Part shown: piece by piece, positions 1 through 8,255 of the stretch | Position numbering within the stretch: position 1 is the stretch's first letter | How the letters are laid out: every line of letters begins with the position of its first letter | From: Flavobacteriales bacterium | GTDB taxonomy: Bacteria; Bacteroidota; Bacteroidia; Flavobacteriales; BACL11 | Assembly: GCA_002730985.1 (NCBI GenBank) | Contig: PCBP01000049.1 | Location: 1 to 18,054 of the forward strand | Reading direction: 5' to 3' | DNA length: 18,054 nucleotides | Notes under the pieces: model-generated | Seen by the model: the letters and a program-made list of their open reading frames with translations, nothing else | Told to the model about the DNA's origin: nothing | Databases searched by the model: none | Made by a program: the position numbers and the translations under genes

Positions 1-359
1 AAGCGTTATTTAATATGAATTTCCATAAAACAATTTTCGGAGGCAGTATCTTCTCGGCATGTGACCCCTATTTCCCTACGATGTACTATCATATCTTTGC
101 AAACAAAGGAAGGAAACTGATTATCTGGCTAAAATCAGCTGAAATTCAATACCTGAAGCCAGCAGACACCACACTAAGCCTTCATTTCAAAATAACAGAA
201 AAAGATATCCATCTTGCTGAGAATACTTTAAATAATGATGGGAATTTTGAAATCTGGCATACTGTTGAAGCAATTAATAAAAAAGGTGTTATTTGTGCAA
301 AAGCAAGAATGCTAGTTTATCTAAGAGATGATGAAAAGAAAAATAAATTAGGCTTCTAA
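1..359 (+). CDS. DUF4442 / hotdog-fold thioesterase-like protein, 5' end cut by window edge
   Basis: This looks like a DUF4442 protein, a hotdog-fold family related to acyl-CoA thioesterases and PaaI-like proteins. What is seen: the motif FGGSIFSACDP and the following Met/Tyr-rich helix match the central helix of that family, where the usual form is H/T-FGGSL-x-A-x-DPF. A beta-rich stretch with a charged strand and the closing ARMLVYLRD strand follow. The reading frame is open leftward from the first Met at 15 to the window edge (codons from base 3), and the family has an N-terminal segment before the FGGS motif. The true start is therefore very probably outside the window and the Met at 15 is internal. 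The substrate is unknown. The stop codon overlaps the stop codon of ispF on the opposite strand. Family assignment is from motif recognition only. Confidence 0.7.
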   Translation, partial: ALFNMNFHKTIFGGSIFSACDPYFPTMYYHIFANKGRKLIIWLKSAEIQYLKPADTTLSLHFKITEKDIHLAENTLNNDGNFEIWHTVEAINKKGVICAKARMLVYLRDDEKKNKLGF

Positions 360-835
360 ACTTTAGTTATCAGTACTGTTGCGTAGGCTGAAACACCTTC
401 TTCTCTACCAACAAAACTCAGATTTTCAGTTGTTGTTGCTTTTATAGAAACTAAATCTTTATCAACTCCCATACATGAAGCTAATACCTCCTTCATACTA
501 GGAATATAAGAACTGATCTTTGGTGTTTGCAAACAAATTGTTGAGTCAATATTTCCTAATTCATATCCTCTACCTCTAATAAGCCTCATGACTGAAGAAA
601 GTAGTATCTTACTATCAACTCCTTTATATTTTGGATCAGTATCAGGAAAATGGATGCCTATATCTCCTAAATTAGCAGCCCCCAATAGAGCATCACAAAT
701 AACATGGATTAGAACATCAGCATCAGAATGACCCCAAGCACCTTTATTATGAGGAACCCTAATGCCTCCGAGCCAAAAATCTAAACCATCTTTTAACTGA
801 TGAACATCAAAACCAAAACCTACTCTAATTTTCAT
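356..835 (-). CDS. ispF: 2-C-methyl-D-erythritol 2,4-cyclodiphosphate synthase
   Basis: IspF converts CDP-ME 2-phosphate to methylerythritol cyclodiphosphate with release of CMP, in the non-mevalonate (MEP) isoprenoid pathway in the cytosol. Starting at the Met at 835 gives 159 residues, the normal length for the family. Family metal ligands are in place: D10 and H12 in GFDVH, and H44 after HSDADVLIH. The loop DIGIHFPD is at 58-65, ATTTENLSFVGREEG occupies about 133-147, and LQTPK is at 102-106. The frame stays open to a Met at 868, but that would add 11 residues lying inside the end of porV. The Met at 835 shares one base with the porV stop (TAATG), so I chose it. This arrangement suggests translational coupling and cotranscription with porV. 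No promoter of its own is visible. Confidence 0.96.
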   Translation of the reverse strand: MKIRVGFGFDVHQLKDGLDFWLGGIRVPHNKGAWGHSDADVLIHVICDALLGAANLGDIGIHFPDTDPKYKGVDSKILLSSVMRLIRGRGYELGNIDSTICLQTPKISSYIPSMKEVLASCMGVDKDLVSIKATTTENLSFVGREEGVSAYATVLITKV

Positions 836-1986
836 TAATTTTTTTCCGTTACTCTTCCAAAGTCCCAATTTAGTGAAAAACGCATGGTATTTGCTAATGG
901 ATTAGCTACTCCAGCTTCAGTATTAGCATTAACAAGATAAGAAAAATCAATTGTATAAACTGTATATTTCATCCCCATTCCAAAAGCGAAATATTTTCGT
1001 CCTCCCTTAGTGTCATGCTCATTAAAATAACCTGCTCTTAATGCAAATTGATTATCATACCAATACTCAGCACCTACTGAATACATAATTTCTCTCATTT
1101 CTTCCTTAAGTCCTCCGGGAGCATCTCCAAATGACTGAAAAATGCCAGAAACAACTGAAACATCAGGATCTTTTCCTGAAACTATCCCGCCTTGATCATC
1201 ATATTCTGGTGGTGTTGGAACCAATAATTTATTAATATCAAACGCCAAAGAAATTTTATTGTAATCATCAATGTCTGTACCTAAAGCTGTACCTAATCTC
1301 ATGTTAATCGGGATAAAATCATTATTAGCTGTCTCAGTATATCTAATCTTACTTCCTATATTTGAAATATTTAATCCAATAGATAGATCTATATCCTGTC
1401 TAGCTATTCTTACAGATTCTGAATAGAAACCTGCTAAATCTGCTGCAATTGATTGCCCTGAAACAGTCTCATATCCACCTACAGATTGCCCTCCAGTAAG
1501 ATCAGAAAGAATATATTTTCCTCCAATTGAGAGTGAGAAATTATCTGCTAACTTTCTAGAATATGCTGAGCCAATAACGTATTCATTAGGTGTATAATTA
1601 CCTATCAGACCTCCATTGTTATCTGTAAAAGTAATTTGTCCAAGAGAAAAATAACCTAGTTCGAATCCTACCGCTTGATCATTTCCTATCTTCTTATATC
1701 CAGTAATGTATGATAAATTAATGTCATTTACAAGAGCACGTAACCAAGGTACAAAAGAAATAGAAATCCCTAAATCATTCTCCACAAATGCAAATTTTGC
1801 AGGATTCCAATGCATAGAATTCACATCAGGAGTTGTCGCGACGCCTACATCCCCCATGGCTCCGGCTCTAGCATCTGGACCAATCAACAAAAAAGGGACT
1901 GAAGTCGTGATAGTATTCAATTCTTCCTGAGCGAATGAATTTATCATCATTAATAGTGCGCTTAAAATCCCAATTAATTTCTTCAT
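835..1986 (-). CDS. porV: Type IX secretion system outer membrane protein PorV (LptO)
   Basis: PorV is an outer-membrane beta-barrel of the FadL-like class. In the T9SS it carries cargo proteins to the sortase PorU as part of the attachment complex (established in Porphyromonas and Flavobacterium). The 383-residue product has a signal peptide of about 19 residues (cleavage after SFA). The family signature follows: PDARAGAMGDVGVA at 37-50, then SMHWNPAK at 57-64. Alternating-hydrophobicity strands rich in Gly and aromatics run through to an FSLNWDFG-type last strand, as expected for a barrel. It lies 58 bases downstream of porU on the same strand, but that gap holds a good Bacteroidetes promoter. 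It may therefore be transcribed alone or with porU. Its stop overlaps the ispF start. Confidence 0.94.
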   Translation of the reverse strand: MKKLIGILSALLMMINSFAQEELNTITTSVPFLLIGPDARAGAMGDVGVATTPDVNSMHWNPAKFAFVENDLGISISFVPWLRALVNDINLSYITGYKKIGNDQAVGFELGYFSLGQITFTDNNGGLIGNYTPNEYVIGSAYSRKLADNFSLSIGGKYILSDLTGGQSVGGYETVSGQSIAADLAGFYSESVRIARQDIDLSIGLNISNIGSKIRYTETANNDFIPINMRLGTALGTDIDDYNKISLAFDINKLLVPTPPEYDDQGGIVSGKDPDVSVVSGIFQSFGDAPGGLKEEMREIMYSVGAEYWYDNQFALRAGYFNEHDTKGGRKYFAFGMGMKYTVYTIDFSYLVNANTEAGVANPLANTMRFSLNWDFGRVTEKN

Positions 1987-2006
1987 GCTATTTAAAATTT
2001 GATTTG

Positions 2007-2036
2007 CAAATATACTTCTTTTATTATGTGAGTAAA
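2007..2036 (-). promoter_or_regulatory. Promoter for porV-ispF (Bacteroidetes type)
   Basis: Reading the minus strand, TATATTTG at 2014-2007 matches the Bacteroidetes -7 element TAnnTTTG exactly. The -33 region at 2036-2033 reads TTTA against TTTG, and the spacer is 18 bases. The predicted start of transcription is near 2002, giving a short leader before the porV ATG at 1986. It sits in the 58-base gap after porU, so porV and ispF can probably be made independently of porU. Confidence 0.65.
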
Positions 2037-2044
2037 CGCCATTC

Positions 2045-5000
2045 TTAAGGTAATAGTATGATTCTTATCGATTTTGATGAAAAATCACCATCCTCAGAGG
2101 TAACTCCTAAGTTTGCAATATACATCCCCGCACTCATTTTACCCCCATAATTATCCTCTCCATCCCATTTAATTGGTCCAATTCTATACCCTTCAGTATT
2201 ATAAGAATCCTGCTCAATTCTTTTAACTAAGAATCCTGTAATAGAATAAATCTCTAAAACATAATCAAGTTCTTGGTTAACTTTATTATGCTGAAAATAC
2301 ATATCTGTAGAAGTAGAAAAAGGATTAGGATAAGTTGTGAAATCTGAGATGACAATATAATCTTCATCCGTTACAATGAAATTGATAATAGCTTCAGATG
2401 AATTATTAAAAACATCCCAAACTTTTAAAGTGATTGAATGTTCCCCTTGTGATAAATTATATAAAGGGAATCTAACTACGCCTCTAGTAAAATCATCTTT
2501 AGAAGCTTCATAAAAATCATTCAATATATAAGGATCTGTAGTATTGTTATCCAAAACAGCTGTGATATCGTGTCCAATACCATTTCCTACTGTATTTATA
2601 CCACTAGCATCAAAAATATGAGCAAGAAGTGTTGGATTTGCATCAGTTATTCCTCCATCTACAAAAAGTGTGTCATTCATAAAAATAGATAGCTCAGCCC
2701 CATCATAATCATAAATTATATCATCTGCCGTACCTCCAATTACAAAATCCTCTTCAGTTCCATTAGCATCAGATGGATTCTGCAAATCATCATTCATGGC
2801 ATAATATGATATCTTACCAAACCCATAATTATAGGCAATATCCTTAGGGACAATAAATGAAAAAGAAAATCTCCCATTTTCTACAGTCGCGGCTCCTCTA
2901 TATAATATATTATTCTGATCTCTGTATGGCATAGGGGTACAACTTTCTTGTCCTAAAGTACTTTTGATTATCTCTTTATCATATACAGTGGCATAAATTG
3001 TGCCGTTAAAGTCAGACAAAAATACATCGTCATCTTCAATCTGCCCTTCAATCGTAACTTCTCCCAAAGCCTTCAAAGTATCATTAATTAAAGTAGTATG
3101 CACTTCAAATCTTGGATATGCTAAACGAAGTGCCGGATCACCCAAAAGCGTAAAATTCCTGTTATTAGAAGAACTTCCGCTTAAAACCTTTGTAGTCTTA
3201 AACACATCGCCTAACCTTGGAAATTCTCCATCTTGCTTCGCAAAAACTGTTTGAATAAACTTAGTATTTAAATTGTAGTTTGGCGCTGAATAGACCAGTC
3301 GAGTAGTACTTAGTAAAGCTATGGACCCTCCCTCAGGATTTAACAATACATATTCCCCAGCTGATTTTTCTGCAGGATTATCAAAATATGAGAATTTACA
3401 TGTCGCTGTCATAAAAAGTGGTAAATTATTAAGATTATCCCACTTTTGAATCTGATCAATCTCTAGAATTCTTTCTTGAGTCCAACCTAAAGGCCCGCCA
3501 TGACCAGTATAATTCACTAACAAAGCCCCCTGATTTAATTTATTATTTATTGCATTCTGAGCATCTTCACTTCTTGGCCCTCCTGGAGTTGCTTCTTGCT
3601 CGTAATTATCCAAATAAATCTTCTGAATATTTATCTCGTCATAATTATCTGAAACATGATTAGCTAAGCTATCTGCTTGCCACATATGAGTATTTCCATC
3701 TAGAGCATCACCATCATCAGCTATAAAAACAATATCATTTCTCCAACTGCCAAATGACAAACTTTCATAATATCTCTCCACTTTATCAACCAATATATTT
3801 GCTTCTAAAGTTGTAGAAGCAGGAAACCTGCCAATACCAATATCTACTAAATCATTGTTAAATAAACCTTCATCATCATCTAATAATCCAAAATAATCGT
3901 CAGTAACATAACTATCAGTAGGATGAGTAGAATTGACAGACTGATAAGTAGGAATATAATTTGTATTATTTGCTATCCTGTTTTTTGGATCAAATGAACC
4001 ATCACCAAATAGTAAAAGGTACTTGAACTGAGAATCTTGCTTATCATACTGAAACTTTAGAAAATCACGGATAGCGCTCACATCTTGCATCCCTGATGAA
4101 AATTCATTGTATATCTGCTGCGGAGTAACAACAACTGATATAATATCATCCTTTTCTAGATGAAAATTAGCCAACCGATCTGCGGCTGACAAGAAGTCAG
4201 GATGACACACAATAATAAATTCAGTATTAGCAGAGGTGTTATGTATATTTTGATTTAAAACACTCCCTTTTAAATTAGGAGTTAAATGTCCCGAGGTATT
4301 AAAAGCAATATATTCATGTAAGACATTTAAAGAATCATTAAAAGTTAAATCATTTGAATTAATTGATGTCACCAATCTTACTACATTAGTAGGCTCTGTA
4401 ACATCCCAAACTTCAAAACCGATTCCATTTTCAATTCGATACTGTCCTATTGCATTTCCTAAACTTGCAACATCTCTAAAAGCCAAAGAATTACCTATTA
4501 ACTTAAGCTTCCTTCGTGCATTAATCTCAATATAGTTAAGCCATCCCTCTGCACCATTATCTAATGAGGAATATTCTATATCTATACCTAAAGTAGATGT
4601 ACTTGCTAAATATTGAGTTTTAGCTGATACCTCTTTAGCATATTCTTTAGCATATTGTGGAGAAACAACAGGGACACTCAAATTTGTTAAAAAAGATTCA
4701 TTGGCATCAACTGTAAAACTTGAAGCTTGTAAGGATCTTGCTACCGCAGCAACTTTTATATTAACATAATCAGACTGTATTAAATCTGGAAAAGAGAATG
4801 AAAAAGACTGCTTACTATCATAAGAAAAACGTTCCCCAAACCATTTACTACCAGACTGAATTAAATTCTCCAATTCTTCCTCATGCAGCGCATATGTATT
4901 GTATGTAGTAATTGTTTCTGTAGGATTTTGCAAAAGCTCCCTTTCATTAATCCTTTTGCCATTAAATTGATTGTCAATAGTAAGGAAATAATTTACCTCA

Positions 5001-5410
5001 TCAGCAAAAAGATGTATTTCATGTTCAAATAAATTATTGTTTGTATTGAAGCTCCAAACATTGGCTGACATTCCATAAAACAAAATATAATCTCCATCCT
5101 CAAAAACACCATTATTATTGGCATCATAAACTTTTATTGCATTTTCAGTTAGATCTGAATATCTAAAATCTGAATTTAATTTTGGAAGCATCCCGCCTCC
5201 ATTCCCATAAAGTTTTATAGCAGCAGTTTGAAGATTGGAAACATTAACTCCTAAATCCTGAAAGTCAGAGTACTCTAATCTGTAAATACCATCTTTATTT
5301 GTAGAGACCTTATACCAATCTCCATTAGAAAGAACAGAGTTGTTTTGAGCAAATAAACCAAGCAAAAAACTCATCTGAAATAATAATAAAATTAATAACC
5401 TCTTCATCAT
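2045..5410 (-). CDS. porU: Type IX secretion system sortase PorU (C25 gingipain-family protease)
   Basis: PorU is the cell-surface cysteine protease that removes the C-terminal signal of T9SS cargo and attaches the cargo to A-LPS, working with PorV, PorQ and PorZ (established in Porphyromonas gingivalis). With the Met at 5410 the product has 1121 residues. It begins with a signal peptide ending LGLFA at about residue 21. A long beta-rich N-terminal part follows, then a peptidase C25 domain at about 398-765. The catalytic His is in GHGGPLGWT (about H637) and the catalytic Cys in MTATCKFSYF (about C671). Ig-like regions follow, and the last 95 residues resemble a T9SS C-terminal domain (YPNPF, then WDGEDNYGGKMSAGMYIANL). 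The frame extends to a Met at 5455, but that places a charged, Met-rich stretch before the signal peptide. The ATGATG at 5410/5407 is preferred. It is divergent from the porP-like gene. Confidence 0.95.
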   Translation of the reverse strand: MMKRLLILLLFQMSFLLGLFAQNNSVLSNGDWYKVSTNKDGIYRLEYSDFQDLGVNVSNLQTAAIKLYGNGGGMLPKLNSDFRYSDLTENAIKVYDANNNGVFEDGDYILFYGMSANVWSFNTNNNLFEHEIHLFADEVNYFLTIDNQFNGKRINERELLQNPTETITTYNTYALHEEELENLIQSGSKWFGERFSYDSKQSFSFSFPDLIQSDYVNIKVAAVARSLQASSFTVDANESFLTNLSVPVVSPQYAKEYAKEVSAKTQYLASTSTLGIDIEYSSLDNGAEGWLNYIEINARRKLKLIGNSLAFRDVASLGNAIGQYRIENGIGFEVWDVTEPTNVVRLVTSINSNDLTFNDSLNVLHEYIAFNTSGHLTPNLKGSVLNQNIHNTSANTEFIIVCHPDFLSAADRLANFHLEKDDIISVVVTPQQIYNEFSSGMQDVSAIRDFLKFQYDKQDSQFKYLLLFGDGSFDPKNRIANNTNYIPTYQSVNSTHPTDSYVTDDYFGLLDDDEGLFNNDLVDIGIGRFPASTTLEANILVDKVERYYESLSFGSWRNDIVFIADDGDALDGNTHMWQADSLANHVSDNYDEINIQKIYLDNYEQEATPGGPRSEDAQNAINNKLNQGALLVNYTGHGGPLGWTQERILEIDQIQKWDNLNNLPLFMTATCKFSYFDNPAEKSAGEYVLLNPEGGSIALLSTTRLVYSAPNYNLNTKFIQTVFAKQDGEFPRLGDVFKTTKVLSGSSSNNRNFTLLGDPALRLAYPRFEVHTTLINDTLKALGEVTIEGQIEDDDVFLSDFNGTIYATVYDKEIIKSTLGQESCTPMPYRDQNNILYRGAATVENGRFSFSFIVPKDIAYNYGFGKISYYAMNDDLQNPSDANGTEEDFVIGGTADDIIYDYDGAELSIFMNDTLFVDGGITDANPTLLAHIFDASGINTVGNGIGHDITAVLDNNTTDPYILNDFYEASKDDFTRGVVRFPLYNLSQGEHSITLKVWDVFNNSSEAIINFIVTDEDYIVISDFTTYPNPFSTSTDMYFQHNKVNQELDYVLEIYSITGFLVKRIEQDSYNTEGYRIGPIKWDGEDNYGGKMSAGMYIANLGVTSEDGDFSSKSIRIILLP

Positions 5411-5412
5411 TG

Positions 5413-5420
5413 CAAATTTA
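5413..5420 (-). promoter_or_regulatory. Possible -7 element at the porU start
   Basis: On the minus strand TAAATTTG matches TAnnTTTG and ends only two bases before the preferred porU ATG. No TTTG is seen at the expected -33 distance. If used, it would give an essentially leaderless mRNA starting in or next to the ATGATG. It may be chance in AT-rich DNA. Confidence 0.3.
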
Positions 5421-5512
5421 TGCATCATTTTTAATAATAAGGTGATAACGAGCAATAAAAGAATTTAGTATACAATTTTTATCTAGTAAAAGGTAATATC
5501 AAATAATTTGTT

Positions 5513-5520
5513 TATTTTTG
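5513..5520 (+). promoter_or_regulatory. Candidate -7 element for the porP-gldJ unit
   Basis: TATTTTTG matches the Bacteroidetes -7 consensus TAnnTTTG and lies 28 bases before the porP-like ATG, which leaves a leader of about 24 bases. There is no clear TTTG at the expected -33 position. It sits in the 138-base divergent region (5411-5548) between porU and the porP-like gene. I see no other clear operator or hairpin there. Confidence 0.5.
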
Positions 5521-5548
5521 TAGAATTGAATTTAAGAAAAACTGATTT

Positions 5549-6532
5549 ATGTTTAACAATATCTCCAAAATTATAATTACAGTTTCTGCATTAGTATTTA
5601 TAACTAATACAGCTTCTGCTCAGGACCCTGCATTTAGTCAATTTTATGCAAATCCTTTATATTTAAATCCTGCTTTTGCCGGTACCAATGATTGCCCAAG
5701 AGTAAATTTAAATTACAGAGACCAATGGCCAGGAGTAGGAAGAACCTATGTCACTACATCTGCATCTTGGGATCAACACATTCAATCTATTGGAGGAGGC
5801 TTGGGAGTTGTCGTATCGCAAGACAGGGCTGGAGCTGGTAATCTAAACACTTCGCATGCATCATTATTATACTCTTACAGATTAAAAGTAAATAACAATT
5901 GGGCCATGAAGGCAGGCTTTGAGGCCTCCTACAGAATGATAGAATTAGATTGGAAAGATTTAACTTTTGGGGATATGATTGACCCTCAATATGGTTTCAT
6001 TTATCCAACTCAAGAAGATGTAGTAAACAACCCTACTGCTAAAAACTTTCCTGACTTCTCTACTGGTTTACTAGCTTACTCTGAGAACTTGTTTTTTGGA
6101 TTCGCAGCACACCATTTAACTAAACCAGAGCAAGGTTTCATTAGTGAAAGTCAATTGCCAACAAAACTCACAGTTCATGCAGGAGGTAGCTTTGCATTAA
6201 GCAGATACAAAAACTCAGTTACTACTATTTCACCTAACTTTCTATATCAAAAACAACAAGAATTTCAGCAATTTAATTATGGTGTCTATGTAAACAGAGG
6301 TCCTGTTGTTGGTGGTCTATGGGCAAGAAACAGTCTAGAGAACTTTGATTCATTTATACTTATGTTAGGGCTAATACAAGAATCATTCAAATTTGGATAT
6401 AGCTATGATATAACAGTGAGTAATCTAAAGAACAGTAACACACTAGGAGCACATGAATTATCATTCACATTATTCATGCCTTGCCGATCAAAAAGTAAAT
6501 CGTTCAATACAATAAGTTGTCCGCAATTCTAG
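5549..6532 (+). CDS. PorP/SprF family type IX secretion outer membrane protein
   Basis: This belongs to the PorP/SprF family: outer-membrane beta-barrels of the T9SS that associate with the PorK/N ring and PorE, or that help secrete particular partners such as SprB through SprF. The 327-residue product has a signal peptide cleaved after TASA (about residue 24). The family N-terminal signature follows, QDPAFSQFYANPLYLNPAFAG at 25-45. The C-terminal signature is GYSYDITVSNL, then GAHELSF, just before a short Cys-containing tail. It precedes gldJ by 39 bases on the same strand, which suggests cotranscription. Flavobacteria often carry many paralogues. The neighbours here are core T9SS genes rather than a giant SprB-like adhesin, so a core PorP-like role is possible but not proven, and I leave the symbol empty. 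Confidence 0.9.
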   Translation: MFNNISKIIITVSALVFITNTASAQDPAFSQFYANPLYLNPAFAGTNDCPRVNLNYRDQWPGVGRTYVTTSASWDQHIQSIGGGLGVVVSQDRAGAGNLNTSHASLLYSYRLKVNNNWAMKAGFEASYRMIELDWKDLTFGDMIDPQYGFIYPTQEDVVNNPTAKNFPDFSTGLLAYSENLFFGFAAHHLTKPEQGFISESQLPTKLTVHAGGSFALSRYKNSVTTISPNFLYQKQQEFQQFNYGVYVNRGPVVGGLWARNSLENFDSFILMLGLIQESFKFGYSYDITVSNLKNSNTLGAHELSFTLFMPCRSKSKSFNTISCPQF

Positions 6533-6571
6533 TTAATAACAAACGTAAATTAATATTTTTCAATAAAAAAC

Positions 6572-8194
6572 ATGAAGACAAACAAATTAATTTTAGCAAT
6601 AAGTTGCCTCTTTATTCTAGGGGCATGTTCTAGTGGCAACAAATCTTCAAACACGAGAGATTCATCCACTACTGGCTGGAAGTACAATAATCCAAAGAAT
6701 GGAGGGTTTGAAGTAAACTCAAAATTTAAAGAACAAGCAACAGGGCCAGGTCTATTATTTATAGAGGGAGGGTCTTTTACTATGGGAAGAGTTGAACAAG
6801 ATGTAATGTATGAATGGGATAATATTCCAAGAAAACAGACTGTTTCATCATTCTATCTAGATGAAACAGAAGTTAGAAATGTTGACTACCTAGAATACCT
6901 TTTTTGGATTCAGAGAGTATATGGCATGTCCTACCCTGAAGTATATAAAAAAGCTCTTCCAGACACTCTAGTATGGAGAGATAAATTAGGTTACAATGAA
7001 CCTTTTGTTAATGGATATCTAAGACACCCTGCTTATAAAAACTATCCTGTAGTTGGTATTAGCTGGCAACAAGCAACTGATTATTGCGCTTGGCGAACAG
7101 ATAGAGTCAATGAAAGAATTCTTATAGATAATGGCATTCTAAGAGAAGATATGGAGCAAATGGATGATAATGTCTTCACTACTGAAGGATATAGACAAGG
7201 GCTGTATGAGGGGATAGTAAGAAGGAATCCGAAAAATCTTACAAATGAAAATTATGGTAGTGGAGAAAAGACCAGAACTGTAAGAACAGAAGATGGTCTA
7301 CTATTACCAAGCTACAGACTACCTACCGAGGCAGAATGGGAGTTTGCAGCTCTAGGATATGTTGGCAACACACAAGAAGAAAATACAAATGAAAGAAAAT
7401 TATATCCTTGGAATGGAGCATCATTAAGAAATGGAGACCCTAGAAATCAAGGGGAAATTATGGCAAACTTTAAAAGAGGAAGAGGAGATAATATGGGGGT
7501 TGCTGGTAGCTTAAACGACAACGCTGACATCACTTCTCCCGTAAGATCCTATTGGCCTAATGATTACGGATTATATAATATGGCTGGGAACGTTTCAGAG
7601 TGGGTTATGGATGTCTACAGACCAGTAATTGAGCAAACTACTACTGCAGATCATAGAAGCTTTAGAGGAAATGTATTTAAGACTGATTCACTTGATACAG
7701 ACGGCATGGTAGTATTTGATGACTTAGGAAAAGCAATAAAAGTAGATGTTAATGTCCAAGGCAACGCATATAGAAGAAATTATAAGAAAGCTGACAACAT
7801 AAATTATCTAAATGGAGATATCGAATCTCAAATGGGAATTGATTGGAATAACTTTCTTAATGAAACCGATGAGGATGATACGGCAAAAGTTAAGATTGAT
7901 AAATGGAATACCTCAGCTAGCATGTATAAAGATGATGCTCATGAAGGAAATAGTAATGAGATGTACGCCTATGGAGAGTCTTCTTTAATAACTGACAGAA
8001 CAAGAGTCTTTAAAGGAGGCTCATGGAAAGACAGGGCTTATTGGCTCAACCCTGGCACAAGGAGATATCTAGATCAAGACCAATCAACTGATGCAATTGG
8101 TTTTAGATGTGCCATGGATAGGCTAGGCGCTCCAACAAGTAGAGAAAGAGATAACCAAAGAAGAGGAACTGATTATAGTAAAATAAGAAAATAA
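6572..8194 (+). CDS. gldJ: Gliding motility / T9SS lipoprotein GldJ
   Basis: GldJ is a lipoprotein needed for gliding and T9SS function in Flavobacterium, where it stabilises GldK and other machine parts (established). The 540-residue product starts with a lipoprotein signal peptide, lipobox LGAC with the lipidated Cys at 19. An FGE-sulfatase (formylglycine-generating-enzyme-like) fold occupies about 60-515. Landmarks are GPGLLFIEGGSFTMG at 58-72, YRLPTEAEWEFAA at 248-260, GNVSEW at 339-344, FKGGSWKDR at 480-488 and IGFRCA at 509-514. About 135 residues separate GNVSEW from FKGGSW, a large insert for this fold that I recall in GldJ. The region 94-145 (DETEVRN, DTLVWRDKLGYNE) resembles GldJ more than GldK. 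No catalytic pair of Cys residues is seen, so it is probably structural. A basic tail closes the protein. A strong terminator follows. Confidence 0.9.
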   Translation: MKTNKLILAISCLFILGACSSGNKSSNTRDSSTTGWKYNNPKNGGFEVNSKFKEQATGPGLLFIEGGSFTMGRVEQDVMYEWDNIPRKQTVSSFYLDETEVRNVDYLEYLFWIQRVYGMSYPEVYKKALPDTLVWRDKLGYNEPFVNGYLRHPAYKNYPVVGISWQQATDYCAWRTDRVNERILIDNGILREDMEQMDDNVFTTEGYRQGLYEGIVRRNPKNLTNENYGSGEKTRTVRTEDGLLLPSYRLPTEAEWEFAALGYVGNTQEENTNERKLYPWNGASLRNGDPRNQGEIMANFKRGRGDNMGVAGSLNDNADITSPVRSYWPNDYGLYNMAGNVSEWVMDVYRPVIEQTTTADHRSFRGNVFKTDSLDTDGMVVFDDLGKAIKVDVNVQGNAYRRNYKKADNINYLNGDIESQMGIDWNNFLNETDEDDTAKVKIDKWNTSASMYKDDAHEGNSNEMYAYGESSLITDRTRVFKGGSWKDRAYWLNPGTRRYLDQDQSTDAIGFRCAMDRLGAPTSRERDNQRRGTDYSKIRK

Positions 8195-8215
8195 TCATCA
8201 AGTAATAACTTATTC

Positions 8216-8247
8216 AAGACCCCACTAATCATGGGGTTTTGTTTTAT
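8216..8247 (+). terminator. Intrinsic terminator after gldJ
   Basis: A hairpin with a perfect 6-bp core, ACCCCA (8219-8224) pairing with TGGGGT (8232-8237), encloses a 7-base loop. The stem can extend outward through a G-T and two A-T pairs to 8216-8240. It runs directly into a T-rich tract (TTTTGTTTTAT). It lies 21 bases past the gldJ stop and ends about 8 bases before the murF ATG. It probably ends the porP-gldJ transcript, or lets only part of it read through into murF. Confidence 0.85.
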
Positions 8248-8255
8248 ATTGACTT

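Noticed and set aside
1706..1930. Plus-strand open frame inside porV
   Set aside because: It is antisense to a well-supported PorV and has low-complexity composition without any recognisable domain.
3000..3254. Plus-strand open frame inside porU
   Set aside because: Antisense to the PorU C25 domain and the region after it, with no independent support.
6572..8194. GldK rather than GldJ
   Set aside because: Both are FGE-like lipoproteins, but the DTLVWRDKLGYNE region, the long insert between GNVSEW and FKGGSW, and the neighbours porU/porV and murF fit GldJ better. gldK normally sits with gldL, gldM and gldN, which are absent here.
8243..8250. Possible murF promoter in the T tract (TATATTGA)
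   Set aside because: It lacks the TTTG end of the -7 consensus and has no -33 box, so I did not list it as a promoter.
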